Source: an uncultured Alistipes sp. (GTDB lineage: Bacteria > Bacteroidota > Bacteroidia > Bacteroidales > Rikenellaceae). From it: a stretch of 64,000 nt of DNA. The translations under genes were made by a program, and so were the position numbers. The DNA lies in the NCBI GenBank assembly GCA_947629705.1, contig CANREN010000002.1, positions 79,514 through 143,513 on the forward strand, given 5' to 3'. The notes under the pieces were generated by a model that did no database searches, had not been told where the DNA came from, and was given only the letters and a program-made list of their open reading frames with translations. Below are positions 19,355 through 28,940 of the stretch, one piece after another (position 1 is the stretch's first letter; every line of letters begins with the position of its first letter).

Positions 19355-22081
19355 ATGAGAAAATTTGTGAATCTTTTCACTGTGATGACGGCATGGACGC
19401 TGTTCGGTGCCTCATCGGCTATCGCGCAGTCGATAGTTACCGGTAGGGTCGTCGACGAAACCAACGCGCCGTTGGTCGGTGCGGCGATCGTCGTTCCCGG
19501 CACCAACGCCGGCACCGGATCGGATGTGGACGGCGCATTCACCTTGAAAACTACGCCCAACGCGAAGGCCGTGGAGATCTCGTTCGTGGGATACCAGACC
19601 CTCGTCAAGGAGCTCAAGGGCAAAGGCGACATCAACCTGGGCACCATCGCCTTGCAGCCCGACGCCATCGCCATGCAGGATGTCATCGTTACGCAGTCGT
19701 TGGCCGTACAGCGTAAAACGCCGGTGGCCGTATCGTCCGTGTCGGCTGCCGATATCGACTACAAACTCGGCACCCAGGAGTTCCCCGAAATTCTAAAGTC
19801 GACGCCGGGTATCTACTCGACCAAAGCGGGCGGCGGTTACGGCGACGCACAGACCCGTCTGCGCGGTTTCGACAGCAAGAATGTAGCCGTCATGGTCAAT
19901 GGCGTTCCGATGAACGACATGGAAGGCGGTACGGTATACTGGTCGAACTGGGCCGGTCTGTCCGACGTAACCCGCAGTATGCAGGTACAGCGCGGTCTGG
20001 GTGCTTCGAAAGTGGCGGCTCCCTCCATCGGCGGTTCGATCAATATCGTAACGAACACCATCGACGCCAAACGCGGCGGAACGGCTTCGGTCGGCATGGG
20101 TAATGACGGATTGTACAACCTATCGTTCAGCGTTTCGTCGGGTCTGACCAAGAGCGGTTGGGCCATGACGGTCATGGGTGCGAAACGTTGGGCGGACGGC
20201 TACGTCCAAGGTGCCGACTACACGGCCTACAACTGGTTCGTCAACATTTCGAAGCGCATCAACGCCCGGCACCAGTTGTCGCTGACCGCTTTCGGTTCGC
20301 CGCAGGAGCACTACCAGCGCAGCAATATGGACGGCCTTTCGATCGCCGGTTGGCAGCAGGTTGCCAACTATATGAAAGGCCAAAGCCCCTATCGTTACAA
20401 CCCGACCTACGGTTTCGGCAAAAACGGCGAGCGCAAGACTTCGTCCTTCAATGAATACCACAAACCGCAGATTTCGCTGAACCACCAGTGGCAGATCGAC
20501 CACAAGTCGTCGCTCTCCACGGCGCTCTACATGTCGATCGGCCGCGGTTCGGGTTATCGCGGCGAGGGTAAATCGGCCTATTCGAGCGGATGGTACGGCG
20601 CAAGCAACGGTACGTTGAACACGACCTATCGCAACGCCGACGGTACGTTCGCATACGACCAGATTCAGGAGATGAACGAACAGAGCGATCACGGTTCGAA
20701 CATGGTCATGGCCAAAAACCGGAACGACCACGAATGGTACGGTCTGTTATCGACCTATACGAATCAGATTACCAAAAATCTGGAGCTGACCGCCGGTGTC
20801 GACGTACGTTACTATGTCGGACACCATACCGCCGAGATCATCGACCTCTACAACGGCGCCTACTACACCGACGAACGTTATCGCGGCACGGTTCAGCCTG
20901 CAAACAACGCTGCGGCCGCCGATCCGAACTGGAAATACGAGAAATTAGGCGTCGGCGACATTATCTATCGCGACTACGACGGACACGTACACCAAGAGGG
21001 CTTCTTCGCCCAGCTCGAATGGACGAAAAACAAAGTGAACGCATTCGTATCGGGTTCGCTTTCGAATACGGGCTACTGGCGCTACGACCGTTTCTATTAC
21101 GATGCCGCACACGCCGAATCGGAACACTCGAATTATATCGGCGGCAATATCAAGGGCGGCGCGAACTGGAACATTACCGAACACTCGAATGTGTTCGCCA
21201 ATGTCGGTTATATCAGCCGCGCTCCGTACTTCTCCAACGGTGTATTCCTCAACAGTCAGAACAGTCATGCCATCAACCCCAAAGCGACCAACGAGAAGGC
21301 ATTCTCGGCCGAATTGGGCTACGGCTACCACTCGCGTCTCTTCACGGCCAATGTGAATGCCTACTACACGAAGTGGATGGACAAGACGATGAGCCGTACC
21401 GGTACGTTCCGCGATGGCAGTGAGCGGGCAGGCGAGCGTTACTATATGAACCTTACCGGTGTCGATGCACGCCACATGGGTATCGAGTTGGACTTCGTCG
21501 CCAACCCGACCCGTTGGATGGAGATCGACGGCATGTTCTCGTGGGGCGACTGGGAATGGGCCAGCAATGCCAAAGGTTACTTCTATGACATGTCGGGCCA
21601 GCCGCTGAAAAACACCTCGACGGGCGAAATCGCCTCCGGTGTCATGGCCGACGACCATGCCTGGGTCAAACTGAACCAGAAAGGCATCAAGGTCGGCGGT
21701 TCGGCACAGACCACCGCAGCCCTCGGCGTTACGCTGCGTCCGATGACGGGTCTGCGCATCGGTGTGGACTGGAACGTCTATGCCCGCAACTATTCCGACT
21801 ATCAAGTCAGTGCCAGCGATTTAACAGCAGGTCAGGATTACAATGTCGTCAATCCGTGGACGATTCCATGGGGCAACCAGTTCGACCTGTCGGCAAGCTA
21901 TCGCTTCAAGATGGGCAATGTCCGCGCCACGATCTATGCCAATCTGAACAACGTATTCGATCAGGAGTACATTACCGATGCCTACAACAGCGCGAATGTC
22001 GCTCCTACATGGGAGAATGTCTATCGTATATTCTACGCATTCGGCCGTACCTTCTCCGTAAAACTCAAAGTCAACTTCTAA
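19355..22081 (+). CDS. TonB-dependent outer-membrane receptor
   Basis: A 908 aa outer-membrane receptor. The signal peptide ends SSAIA|Q, leaving Gln25 at +1. Residues 28-110 form a carboxypeptidase-regulatory-like domain (VTGRVVDETNAPLVGAAIVVPG...GYQTLV), followed by a TonB plug (ILKSTPGIYSTKAGG...RLRGFDSKNVAVMVNGVPMND) and a 22-strand-type barrel ending in Phe (VKLKVNF). The carboxypeptidase-like domain is shared with SusC, but no SusD gene follows; instead a large lipoprotein gene starts 14 nt downstream. The substrate is unknown. It needs TonB-ExbBD, not in this window. Confidence 0.92.
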   Translation: MRKFVNLFTVMTAWTLFGASSAIAQSIVTGRVVDETNAPLVGAAIVVPGTNAGTGSDVDGAFTLKTTPNAKAVEISFVGYQTLVKELKGKGDINLGTIALQPDAIAMQDVIVTQSLAVQRKTPVAVSSVSAADIDYKLGTQEFPEILKSTPGIYSTKAGGGYGDAQTRLRGFDSKNVAVMVNGVPMNDMEGGTVYWSNWAGLSDVTRSMQVQRGLGASKVAAPSIGGSINIVTNTIDAKRGGTASVGMGNDGLYNLSFSVSSGLTKSGWAMTVMGAKRWADGYVQGADYTAYNWFVNISKRINARHQLSLTAFGSPQEHYQRSNMDGLSIAGWQQVANYMKGQSPYRYNPTYGFGKNGERKTSSFNEYHKPQISLNHQWQIDHKSSLSTALYMSIGRGSGYRGEGKSAYSSGWYGASNGTLNTTYRNADGTFAYDQIQEMNEQSDHGSNMVMAKNRNDHEWYGLLSTYTNQITKNLELTAGVDVRYYVGHHTAEIIDLYNGAYYTDERYRGTVQPANNAAAADPNWKYEKLGVGDIIYRDYDGHVHQEGFFAQLEWTKNKVNAFVSGSLSNTGYWRYDRFYYDAAHAESEHSNYIGGNIKGGANWNITEHSNVFANVGYISRAPYFSNGVFLNSQNSHAINPKATNEKAFSAELGYGYHSRLFTANVNAYYTKWMDKTMSRTGTFRDGSERAGERYYMNLTGVDARHMGIELDFVANPTRWMEIDGMFSWGDWEWASNAKGYFYDMSGQPLKNTSTGEIASGVMADDHAWVKLNQKGIKVGGSAQTTAALGVTLRPMTGLRIGVDWNVYARNYSDYQVSASDLTAGQDYNVVNPWTIPWGNQFDLSASYRFKMGNVRATIYANLNNVFDQEYITDAYNSANVAPTWENVYRIFYAFGRTFSVKLKVNF

Positions 22082-22095
22082 AACTGTAACAGATT

Positions 22096-24234
22096 ATGAA
22101 CAAGCATATTTTAACCTTGGCGACGGTTCTTACCCTGATTTTCTTCGGGGGGGGGTGCGACTACAACGAAGATAATTTCGAGGGGTTGCAGCATGGAACC
22201 GTAGCGACCGATATCAAGCGGTTCGATTACACGCTGACCGATGCGGATTATACCGCTATCGCCAACAACAGTACCAACAAGTCGATCGCTTCGGCTGCCG
22301 GCGCTTCGAATGTGCTGCAAGCCGTCGGCACCAACAAGTACTTCGCAACGAAAGAAGATGCCGCCACCTACATTCCGGCCTACCTCGCCGCGACCTACCC
22401 CGTGCTCGACAACAATTCGTCCGTCTCGGTTTCCTACACCTACGCCCTCGACCTTCCGGAGAACGTGGCTGCGATGAACGCCATGAAAGAGATCAAAAAT
22501 CTCGATTACACCAAAGTTTGGGGCGAAGGATCGGCAATCGAATACCTGACGCCTGCTACGGAGAGCAAACTCCCCGACGCTCTTCCGACCGATGGGCTGG
22601 AAGCGGGCGATTATGTAGCCGTTACCTACCAATACGCCGGAACCGAGCCCACTGCGGGCGGGAGCGGGAGCGGGAGCGGGAGCAGGACCGTAAAACCGGA
22701 GCTCACGAGCGTACTCGGCACGGCAGCATTGAATGATGCTGTCGAAGTAACGGGTTATATCTCGGCTCTTTCGAAGCAGGGCCCGATCCTGACCGACCAG
22801 GGCGGTTCCGTTCTACTCTACGGGAACAACGCCACCTCGCACCTCAAATTGTGTGAAATCATCAAGGTTTCCGGCACGATCGCCCAATACAACAACGGTT
22901 TCCAGATTGACGCCGGCAAGGCCACAATCGAGCAAACCGGACAATCGGAAACGGTTACCTATCCCACGCCGACCGAATTGGACGGCGCTGACATGGACGA
23001 GATTTTGGAAACCTACTATAACGAATATCATTACGCACAATTCGTCAAGGTGAAAGGTACCATAGCGATCAGCGGAAGCTACTACAATTTCAACGTTGCA
23101 GGTGCGGAAAACGCCACCGGCAGTTTCTACGGCATCACCGATGAGATCAAAGGTAAAATCGAAAACGGCAAGGAGGCCACGCTTTACGGATATTTCACGT
23201 CCGTTTCGAAACAGAGCGGCGCTCCGAAGTTCGTCAACATCATCGTTACTCATGTCGATGAAGCTCCGGCTGACGTTGAGCCCGTAACTGTCGCAACCGA
23301 GGATCGTTACGCAGTTTACACGTGGGACGGCTCGAAGTTCACCGCCACGGACAATGCCGTGCTCCAACCTTCGGACTACACGGCCATGGGCCAGCAACAC
23401 GGCAATATCACCGACCCCGATCAAGATATCTATCTGCCGCAGTTCCTCGCCGCCAACTACCCCTATGGCAAGGCGGACGACGTGAAGTACGTTTCGTACC
23501 TCCGCTACAAGGACAAAACGGCAAGCTGGGCGACCGACGAATATGTATTCGACGGTATGAAATGGGTAAAACGCAGCTATCTCGAGACCCGCGCAGACCA
23601 ATTCCGCAAATCGAACAACGCCTGGAAAATCGACCCGACCCTCGAGTTGAATTTCCTGACCGACGGAACCGATGAATTCAAAGCATTCTGCCAATATTGC
23701 GCCAACTGGGTATACGACAATATCGACGTAGTGTTAGGTGCTCCCGCACGCGACAAAGCCGGCGAGATCCTTTCGACCGATAAAATTACCGTAAATGGGG
23801 AAAACCCCGCAGGCACCTATTTCGTATCGAGCTATGGCAATAACGAATGGTTTGCAGGCAGCTACGCTTATTACGGTGAGATGAACTGGCGTTCCGACCA
23901 AGCCAAGGCTTCGTACGAGAATGCTCGTGCCAAAATCAAGGAAGCAGGCCTCGACCTCAATATCAATGTACCGCTTGAAGGCGATATCACCGGCAGCGAC
24001 ATCGTTACAGCCATGCAGAAGAATGCAGCCGTTGTATTCCAAAACGTCCTGCACTATATGTATCCCGAAGTAACGACGGATAACTACGCGAAAGTCGTTA
24101 TCAACGTTTACAACTACTTCAGTAAATCGGAAGACGGTGTTGAACGAGGTATTTATTCCTACACATTCGAAGTAGTGGAAAATAAGACGGGCGAATTCAA
24201 ATACGTCGAAGATTCGTTCTCGTTCCTCAACTAA
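22096..24234 (+). CDS. multidomain surface/periplasmic lipoprotein paired with the TonB receptor
   Basis: A 712 aa predicted lipoprotein (signal peptide ending IFFGGGC, lipid Cys21). Visible architecture: a segment around 45-115 with DYTAIANN and YIPAYLAATYP; a Gly-Ser linker (189-196); two OB-fold-like stretches (about 200-285, VEVTGYISALSKQGPILTDQGGSVLLYG; and 310-395, VKVKGTIAISGSYYNFNV); then a second copy of the first motif (about 425-475, DYTAMGQQ and YLPQFLAANYP) and a C-terminal region. It may be a DUF5689-type protein. Its position after the receptor suggests a substrate-capturing partner in place of SusD. The lipobox codons contain a G9 tract. Confidence 0.78.
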   Translation: MNKHILTLATVLTLIFFGGGCDYNEDNFEGLQHGTVATDIKRFDYTLTDADYTAIANNSTNKSIASAAGASNVLQAVGTNKYFATKEDAATYIPAYLAATYPVLDNNSSVSVSYTYALDLPENVAAMNAMKEIKNLDYTKVWGEGSAIEYLTPATESKLPDALPTDGLEAGDYVAVTYQYAGTEPTAGGSGSGSGSRTVKPELTSVLGTAALNDAVEVTGYISALSKQGPILTDQGGSVLLYGNNATSHLKLCEIIKVSGTIAQYNNGFQIDAGKATIEQTGQSETVTYPTPTELDGADMDEILETYYNEYHYAQFVKVKGTIAISGSYYNFNVAGAENATGSFYGITDEIKGKIENGKEATLYGYFTSVSKQSGAPKFVNIIVTHVDEAPADVEPVTVATEDRYAVYTWDGSKFTATDNAVLQPSDYTAMGQQHGNITDPDQDIYLPQFLAANYPYGKADDVKYVSYLRYKDKTASWATDEYVFDGMKWVKRSYLETRADQFRKSNNAWKIDPTLELNFLTDGTDEFKAFCQYCANWVYDNIDVVLGAPARDKAGEILSTDKITVNGENPAGTYFVSSYGNNEWFAGSYAYYGEMNWRSDQAKASYENARAKIKEAGLDLNINVPLEGDITGSDIVTAMQKNAAVVFQNVLHYMYPEVTTDNYAKVVINVYNYFSKSEDGVERGIYSYTFEVVENKTGEFKYVEDSFSFLN
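22147..22155 (+). repeat. G9 homopolymer inside the lipoprotein signal peptide
   Basis: Nine G residues encode Gly18-Gly20 immediately before the lipid Cys21 codon. A gain or loss of one base would shift the frame within the signal peptide and silence the lipoprotein. Confidence 0.9.
22660..22683 (+). repeat. four tandem GGGAGC units encoding a Gly-Ser linker
   Basis: Four perfect 6 bp units, in frame, encode (Gly-Ser)4 between the first domain and the OB-fold-like region. Copy-number change would alter linker length without breaking the frame. Confidence 0.9.
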
Positions 24235-24266
24235 AGACAATCGTCCATAAAGACGAAAACCTATGC

Positions 24267-24302
24267 AAGAGCCCCGAAACCTCGAAGTTTCGGGGCTCTT
24301 TT
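24267..24302 (+). terminator. terminator of the TonB receptor-lipoprotein operon
   Basis: A 14 bp perfect stem (24267-24280 with 24287-24300), 6 nt loop, followed by TTTT. It closes the operon 33 nt after the lipoprotein stop. The rest of the 313 nt gap before pckA holds only the pckA promoter. Confidence 0.88.
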
Positions 24303-24418
24303 CGAAAATCCACTTTGAAACGAAAGCCCTGAATGCTTACAAAAACAAGGTTTCGAATCCGGTCTCGCATTTTCTTCATTTTTCGTTGTTAGTTATTTCA
24401 CAATCCCGAAACTTTTTC

Positions 24419-24426
24419 TAACTTTG
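24419..24426 (+). promoter_or_regulatory. -7 box of pckA
   Basis: TAACTTTG with a TTTC at the -33 position (24396-24399). It implies a leader of about 115 nt, in which I see no clear structure. Confidence 0.65.
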
Positions 24427-24547
24427 CGGTGTCGATCGCCCGCTTTCCGCTGTTCGGAAAACAGCGGCGCAGCCCCGAAAAAACGACAGGACAATTCGGA
24501 CGATCCATGCAAACGAGCGAACGATTCAAAAACAAACTAATAAAACT

Positions 24548-26152
<1,605 letters not shown>

Positions 26153-26200
26153 ATCCGACGAGGTTCGTGCAGGTTTTTCGGAAGGCTGTACCCTCCGCTG

Positions 26201-26238
26201 AAAAGCTCGCCCCGATATGCTCGGGGCGAGCTTTTTTT
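26201..26238 (+). terminator. pckA terminator
   Basis: A 15 bp perfect stem (26201-26215 with 26221-26235), 5 nt loop, followed by a run of seven T in total. Very strong intrinsic terminator 48 nt after pckA. Confidence 0.93.
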
Positions 26239-26344
26239 GTGTCGCAGCGCACAGGAAAGCTCGTTTGTTCTCTCCGCAGACGATCATTCCTACGAAAACG
26301 TCCGCAATATCCCTCAAAAAAGCGGCAACTTTTTTCGGAAACAC

Positions 26345-26375
26345 TTGTTCGGGTAACTTTTTTTATTTACCTTTG
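26345..26375 (+). promoter_or_regulatory. promoter of tRNA-Glu (and probably rpsT)
   Basis: TACCTTTG (26368-26375) 20 bp after TTG (26345-26347). The tRNA begins 41 nt downstream. No separate promoter is visible before rpsT. Confidence 0.7.
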
Positions 26376-26415
26376 CACCGCTAAACCCGCTCCCGCGGGA
26401 GTGTAATAGCGGTAA

Positions 26416-26487
26416 GGCCCATTCGTCTATCGGTTAGGACGCAAGATTTTCATTCTTGAAAGAGCAGTTCGATTCTGCTATGGGCTA
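26416..26487 (+). tRNA. tRNA-Glu(TTC)
   Basis: A 72 nt cloverleaf with acceptor stem GGCCCAT/ATGGGCT, anticodon loop TTTTCAT (TTC) and T-loop TTCGATT. CCA is not encoded. It lies 119 nt upstream of rpsT. Confidence 0.95.
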
Positions 26488-26501
26488 CCTACTTTCTTTC
26501 C

Positions 26502-26545
26502 GGGGGGGGGCAGAGAGAGCAGAGAAGAGATAGATAGGGGGGGGG
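26502..26545 (+). repeat. two G9 homopolymers between tRNA-Glu and rpsT
   Basis: Runs of nine G at 26502-26510 and 26537-26545 are separated by a purine-rich AGAGAG/GATAGATAG stretch. No coding sequence or hairpin accounts for them. They lie in the presumed rpsT leader. Confidence 0.85.
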
Positions 26546-26606
26546 AAGTGCCGTCCGCCACGAACGAAGCAGAGAAAAGTAAAAAAATAAAAAACAAAAC
26601 GGAATT

Positions 26607-26858
26607 ATGGCAAACCATAAGTCATCGAAAAAAAGAATTCGTCAGACCTGGACCAAGCGTGCACACAATCGTCTGTTCCACAAGACGACCCGCAACGCGG
26701 TGAAGGCGTTGCGCGCCACTACCGAGAAGAGTGCCGCCGAAGCCCTGCTTCCGAAGGTTACGTCTATGTTGGACAAACTCGCCAAACACAACATCATGCA
26801 CAAGAACAAGGCTGCGAATCTCAAGAGCGCCATGCAGTTGCATGTAAACGCATTGTAA
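26607..26858 (+). CDS. rpsT: 30S ribosomal protein S20 (bS20)
   Basis: An 83 aa helical protein that binds 16S rRNA early in assembly. The N-terminus MANHKSSKKRIRQTWTKRAHNR and the C-terminal helix HKNKAANLKSAMQLHVNAL are typical. It is probably co-transcribed with tRNA-Glu through a purine-rich leader. Confidence 0.97.
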   Translation: MANHKSSKKRIRQTWTKRAHNRLFHKTTRNAVKALRATTEKSAAEALLPKVTSMLDKLAKHNIMHKNKAANLKSAMQLHVNAL

Positions 26859-26889
26859 GTCGGCGCACAGGAAGCGAACGAACGGTAAA

Positions 26890-26919
26890 CGGCCGGATTT
26901 CCGATTGGGAATCCGGCCG
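26890..26919. terminator. hairpin between rpsT and sdaA
   Basis: A 10 bp GC-rich stem (26890-26899 with 26910-26919) between convergent genes. There is no T-run, so its strength as a terminator is doubtful. Confidence 0.4.
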
Positions 26920-26988
26920 CACTGTCTTCTAAAAGGGGCAACTCCAAAGGGCGACCTCTTTTCGCCCGCACACGGTCAAGGCGCTTCG

Positions 26989-28203
26989 TTACCGTTTGCG
27001 CCTGTGCAAATCATACGAACGCGCGAGCCCGCCCTCGGAGGTTTCACGGTAGAGACTCGGCAGATTGTGGCCCGTCTCGTTCATCACCGCCACGACCCGA
27101 TCGTAGCTCACCAAATGCGAACCGTCCGAGAGCGTCGCATAGGCATTCGCATCGAAAGCACGAGCCGCTGCGACGGCATTCCGTTCGATGCAGGGCACCT
27201 GCACCAATCCGCACACCGGATCGCAGGTCAGTCCCAAATGATGCTCGAGGGCCATTTCCGCTGCATATTCGATTTGGGCCGGCGTCCCGCCGAAGAGTTG
27301 ACAGGCCGCTGCCGCCGCCATGGCGCACGCCACACCGACCTCGCCCTGGCATCCCACCTCGGCGCCTGATATGGACGAGTTCGTCTTGGCCACATTGCCG
27401 AACAGTCCGGCCGTAGCCAACGCTCGCAGGATGCGCACCCGTAAAAAATTCCGCGAAGTCGCCAGATGATAGACTACGGCCGGCACGACTCCGCACGACC
27501 CGCACGTAGGCGCCGTTACGACCACGCCGCCCGAGGCATTCTCCTCGGCCGAAGCCAAAGCATAGGCATAGATTTTGGCGCGCGAGCTCAACGAATCGGT
27601 ATAACTTTTCGATTTGACCCAATAGGTGCTCGCCTTGCGCGCGACCTTCAGCCCGCCGGGCAGTACGCCGTCGTTGTTCAGTCCGCGCTGGATCGTTTCG
27701 CACATCACCGTCCAGATATGGTCGAGATAATCCCAGATTTCGGGCCCTTCGCAATCGTCGACATACTCCCAATAGGTTTTGCCCTCATCGTAGCACCAGC
27801 GTTTGATTTCGGTGATGGTGGTCATCGGATAGACTTTACGCGGCGTTTCGGTGCGGGTCGTCTCGTTCGCCAGCGCACCGCCGCCGATGCTGTAAATCGT
27901 CCAGTTGTCCACGACCTCACCGTTGCGCACCCCCTCGTACAACATGCCATTCGGATGGAACGGCAGCGTAACGTCTGGTTTCCAGACGATTTCGGTCGGG
28001 GCGACGGGCTCTAACACCGAGCGGATGGCCGCATCGGTCAGGTGGCCCTTACCGGTCGCAGCGAGCGACCCGTAGAGCGTTACGCGATAGGCGTCGGCCT
28101 GCGGACAACGGGCGGCAAACTGTTCGGCGGCCCGTTTGGGGCCCATCGTGTGGCTGCTCGAGGGGCCGTTTCCGATTTTATAGAGTTCTTTCAACGATTC
28201 CAT
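26989..28203 (-). CDS. sdaA: L-serine ammonia-lyase, iron-sulphur, single chain
   Basis: A 404 aa [4Fe-4S] enzyme that converts L-serine to pyruvate and ammonia. I start at ATG 28203 (MESLKELYKIGNGPSSSHTMGPKRAA), where the serine-binding GPSSSHTMGP motif comes early, as in the family. Cluster-region Cys residues appear in APTCGSCG, LTCDPVCGLVQVPCIERN and EVGCQGEVG. Both beta and alpha domains are in one polypeptide. It is a single-gene unit with a TATCTTTG -7 box. Confidence 0.93.
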   Translation of the reverse strand: MESLKELYKIGNGPSSSHTMGPKRAAEQFAARCPQADAYRVTLYGSLAATGKGHLTDAAIRSVLEPVAPTEIVWKPDVTLPFHPNGMLYEGVRNGEVVDNWTIYSIGGGALANETTRTETPRKVYPMTTITEIKRWCYDEGKTYWEYVDDCEGPEIWDYLDHIWTVMCETIQRGLNNDGVLPGGLKVARKASTYWVKSKSYTDSLSSRAKIYAYALASAEENASGGVVVTAPTCGSCGVVPAVVYHLATSRNFLRVRILRALATAGLFGNVAKTNSSISGAEVGCQGEVGVACAMAAAAACQLFGGTPAQIEYAAEMALEHHLGLTCDPVCGLVQVPCIERNAVAAARAFDANAYATLSDGSHLVSYDRVVAVMNETGHNLPSLYRETSEGGLARSYDLHRRKR

Positions 28204-28225
28204 AACGACAAAAAGATCGGACGCA

Positions 28226-28233
28226 CAAAGATA
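28226..28233 (-). promoter_or_regulatory. -7 box of sdaA
   Basis: Minus-strand TATCTTTG, 22 nt upstream of the ATG. No clear -33 box. The following 28234-28400 holds an AT-rich stretch and part of a dispersed repeat (a 21 bp match, 28281-28301, to 36181-36200). Confidence 0.65.
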
Positions 28234-28403
28234 CATTTTTTACGCGATTATATACCCTGATATACCCACGTTTTTCGACCCTGTTTTTCAAATCCGACCG
28301 CATCTTCGCGGCCGCGACAGGGGTTCCGATCGCCCCTCGCTTCGCCGGACGCTTACGGTTGCAAAGATCGGGCTGTTGATCCGTTCGCAAAAATGCAACA
28401 AGA

Positions 28404-28430
28404 AAAAAAGAGCCCCGAAGAGCTCTTTTT
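28404..28430 (-). terminator. terminator of the V-ATPase operon
   Basis: Stem AAAAAGAGC/GCTCTTTTT (28405-28413 with 28422-28430), extendable by flanking complementarity, with an A/T-rich base. It lies 23 nt after the atpK stop. Confidence 0.8.
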
Positions 28431-28452
28431 CCTGTTGCGAATCGCTTCCCGA

Positions 28453-28923
28453 TTAGAAGAGATCCACCCCGGGCAGGCTGGCGATGAGGAACGTAGCCGC
28501 AACCGTCAGGATGGCGTACAACTCCGGAAAAGCAGCCAGAATCAACGTCTTACCCATCACGTCATGGCCGTTGCCGATGGCTGCGATACCGTTTGCGCAG
28601 ACTTTCGCCTGGTAGATGGAGGCGGCCAGATTGACTAAACCGACCAGCAGACCGGCACCGAAAATCGCGGCGCCCTGCACCATCGTGGGAGCCGTCAGAC
28701 CGCTCTGCACCAGGAAGAAGCAGACGAATCCGTAGAGGCCCTGCGAACCCGGGAGCGCAGACAGGATCATGTAGCTGCCGAATGCGTTGCCGTTTTTCTT
28801 CATGGCACCCACCGAGGCCTGACCTGCGATCGAGGTTCCGACGGCCGAAGCGATACCTGCGAGACCCACCATCAACGCTACGCCGACGTAGGCCAAAACC
28901 AAAGCTGTTGTTTCCATAATCAT
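28453..28923 (-). CDS. atpK: V-type ATP synthase subunit K (proteolipid)
   Basis: A 156 aa rotor-ring subunit made of two fused helical hairpins (four membrane helices). The first hairpin has LPGSQGLYGF and no carboxylate; the second has FPELYAIL with the ion-carrying Glu134. Leu57, Ser60, Gln61, Gln105 and Glu134 line up with the Na+ ligands Leu61, Thr64, Gln65, Gln110 and Glu139 of Enterococcus hirae NtpK, so Na+ coupling is plausible (inference). A second ATG two codons in (28917) could be the true start. Last gene of the operon, 17 nt after atpI. Confidence 0.92.
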   Translation of the reverse strand: MIMETTALVLAYVGVALMVGLAGIASAVGTSIAGQASVGAMKKNGNAFGSYMILSALPGSQGLYGFVCFFLVQSGLTAPTMVQGAAIFGAGLLVGLVNLAASIYQAKVCANGIAAIGNGHDVMGKTLILAAFPELYAILTVAATFLIASLPGVDLF

Positions 28924-28940
28924 TTGTTTAATTTGTTATT

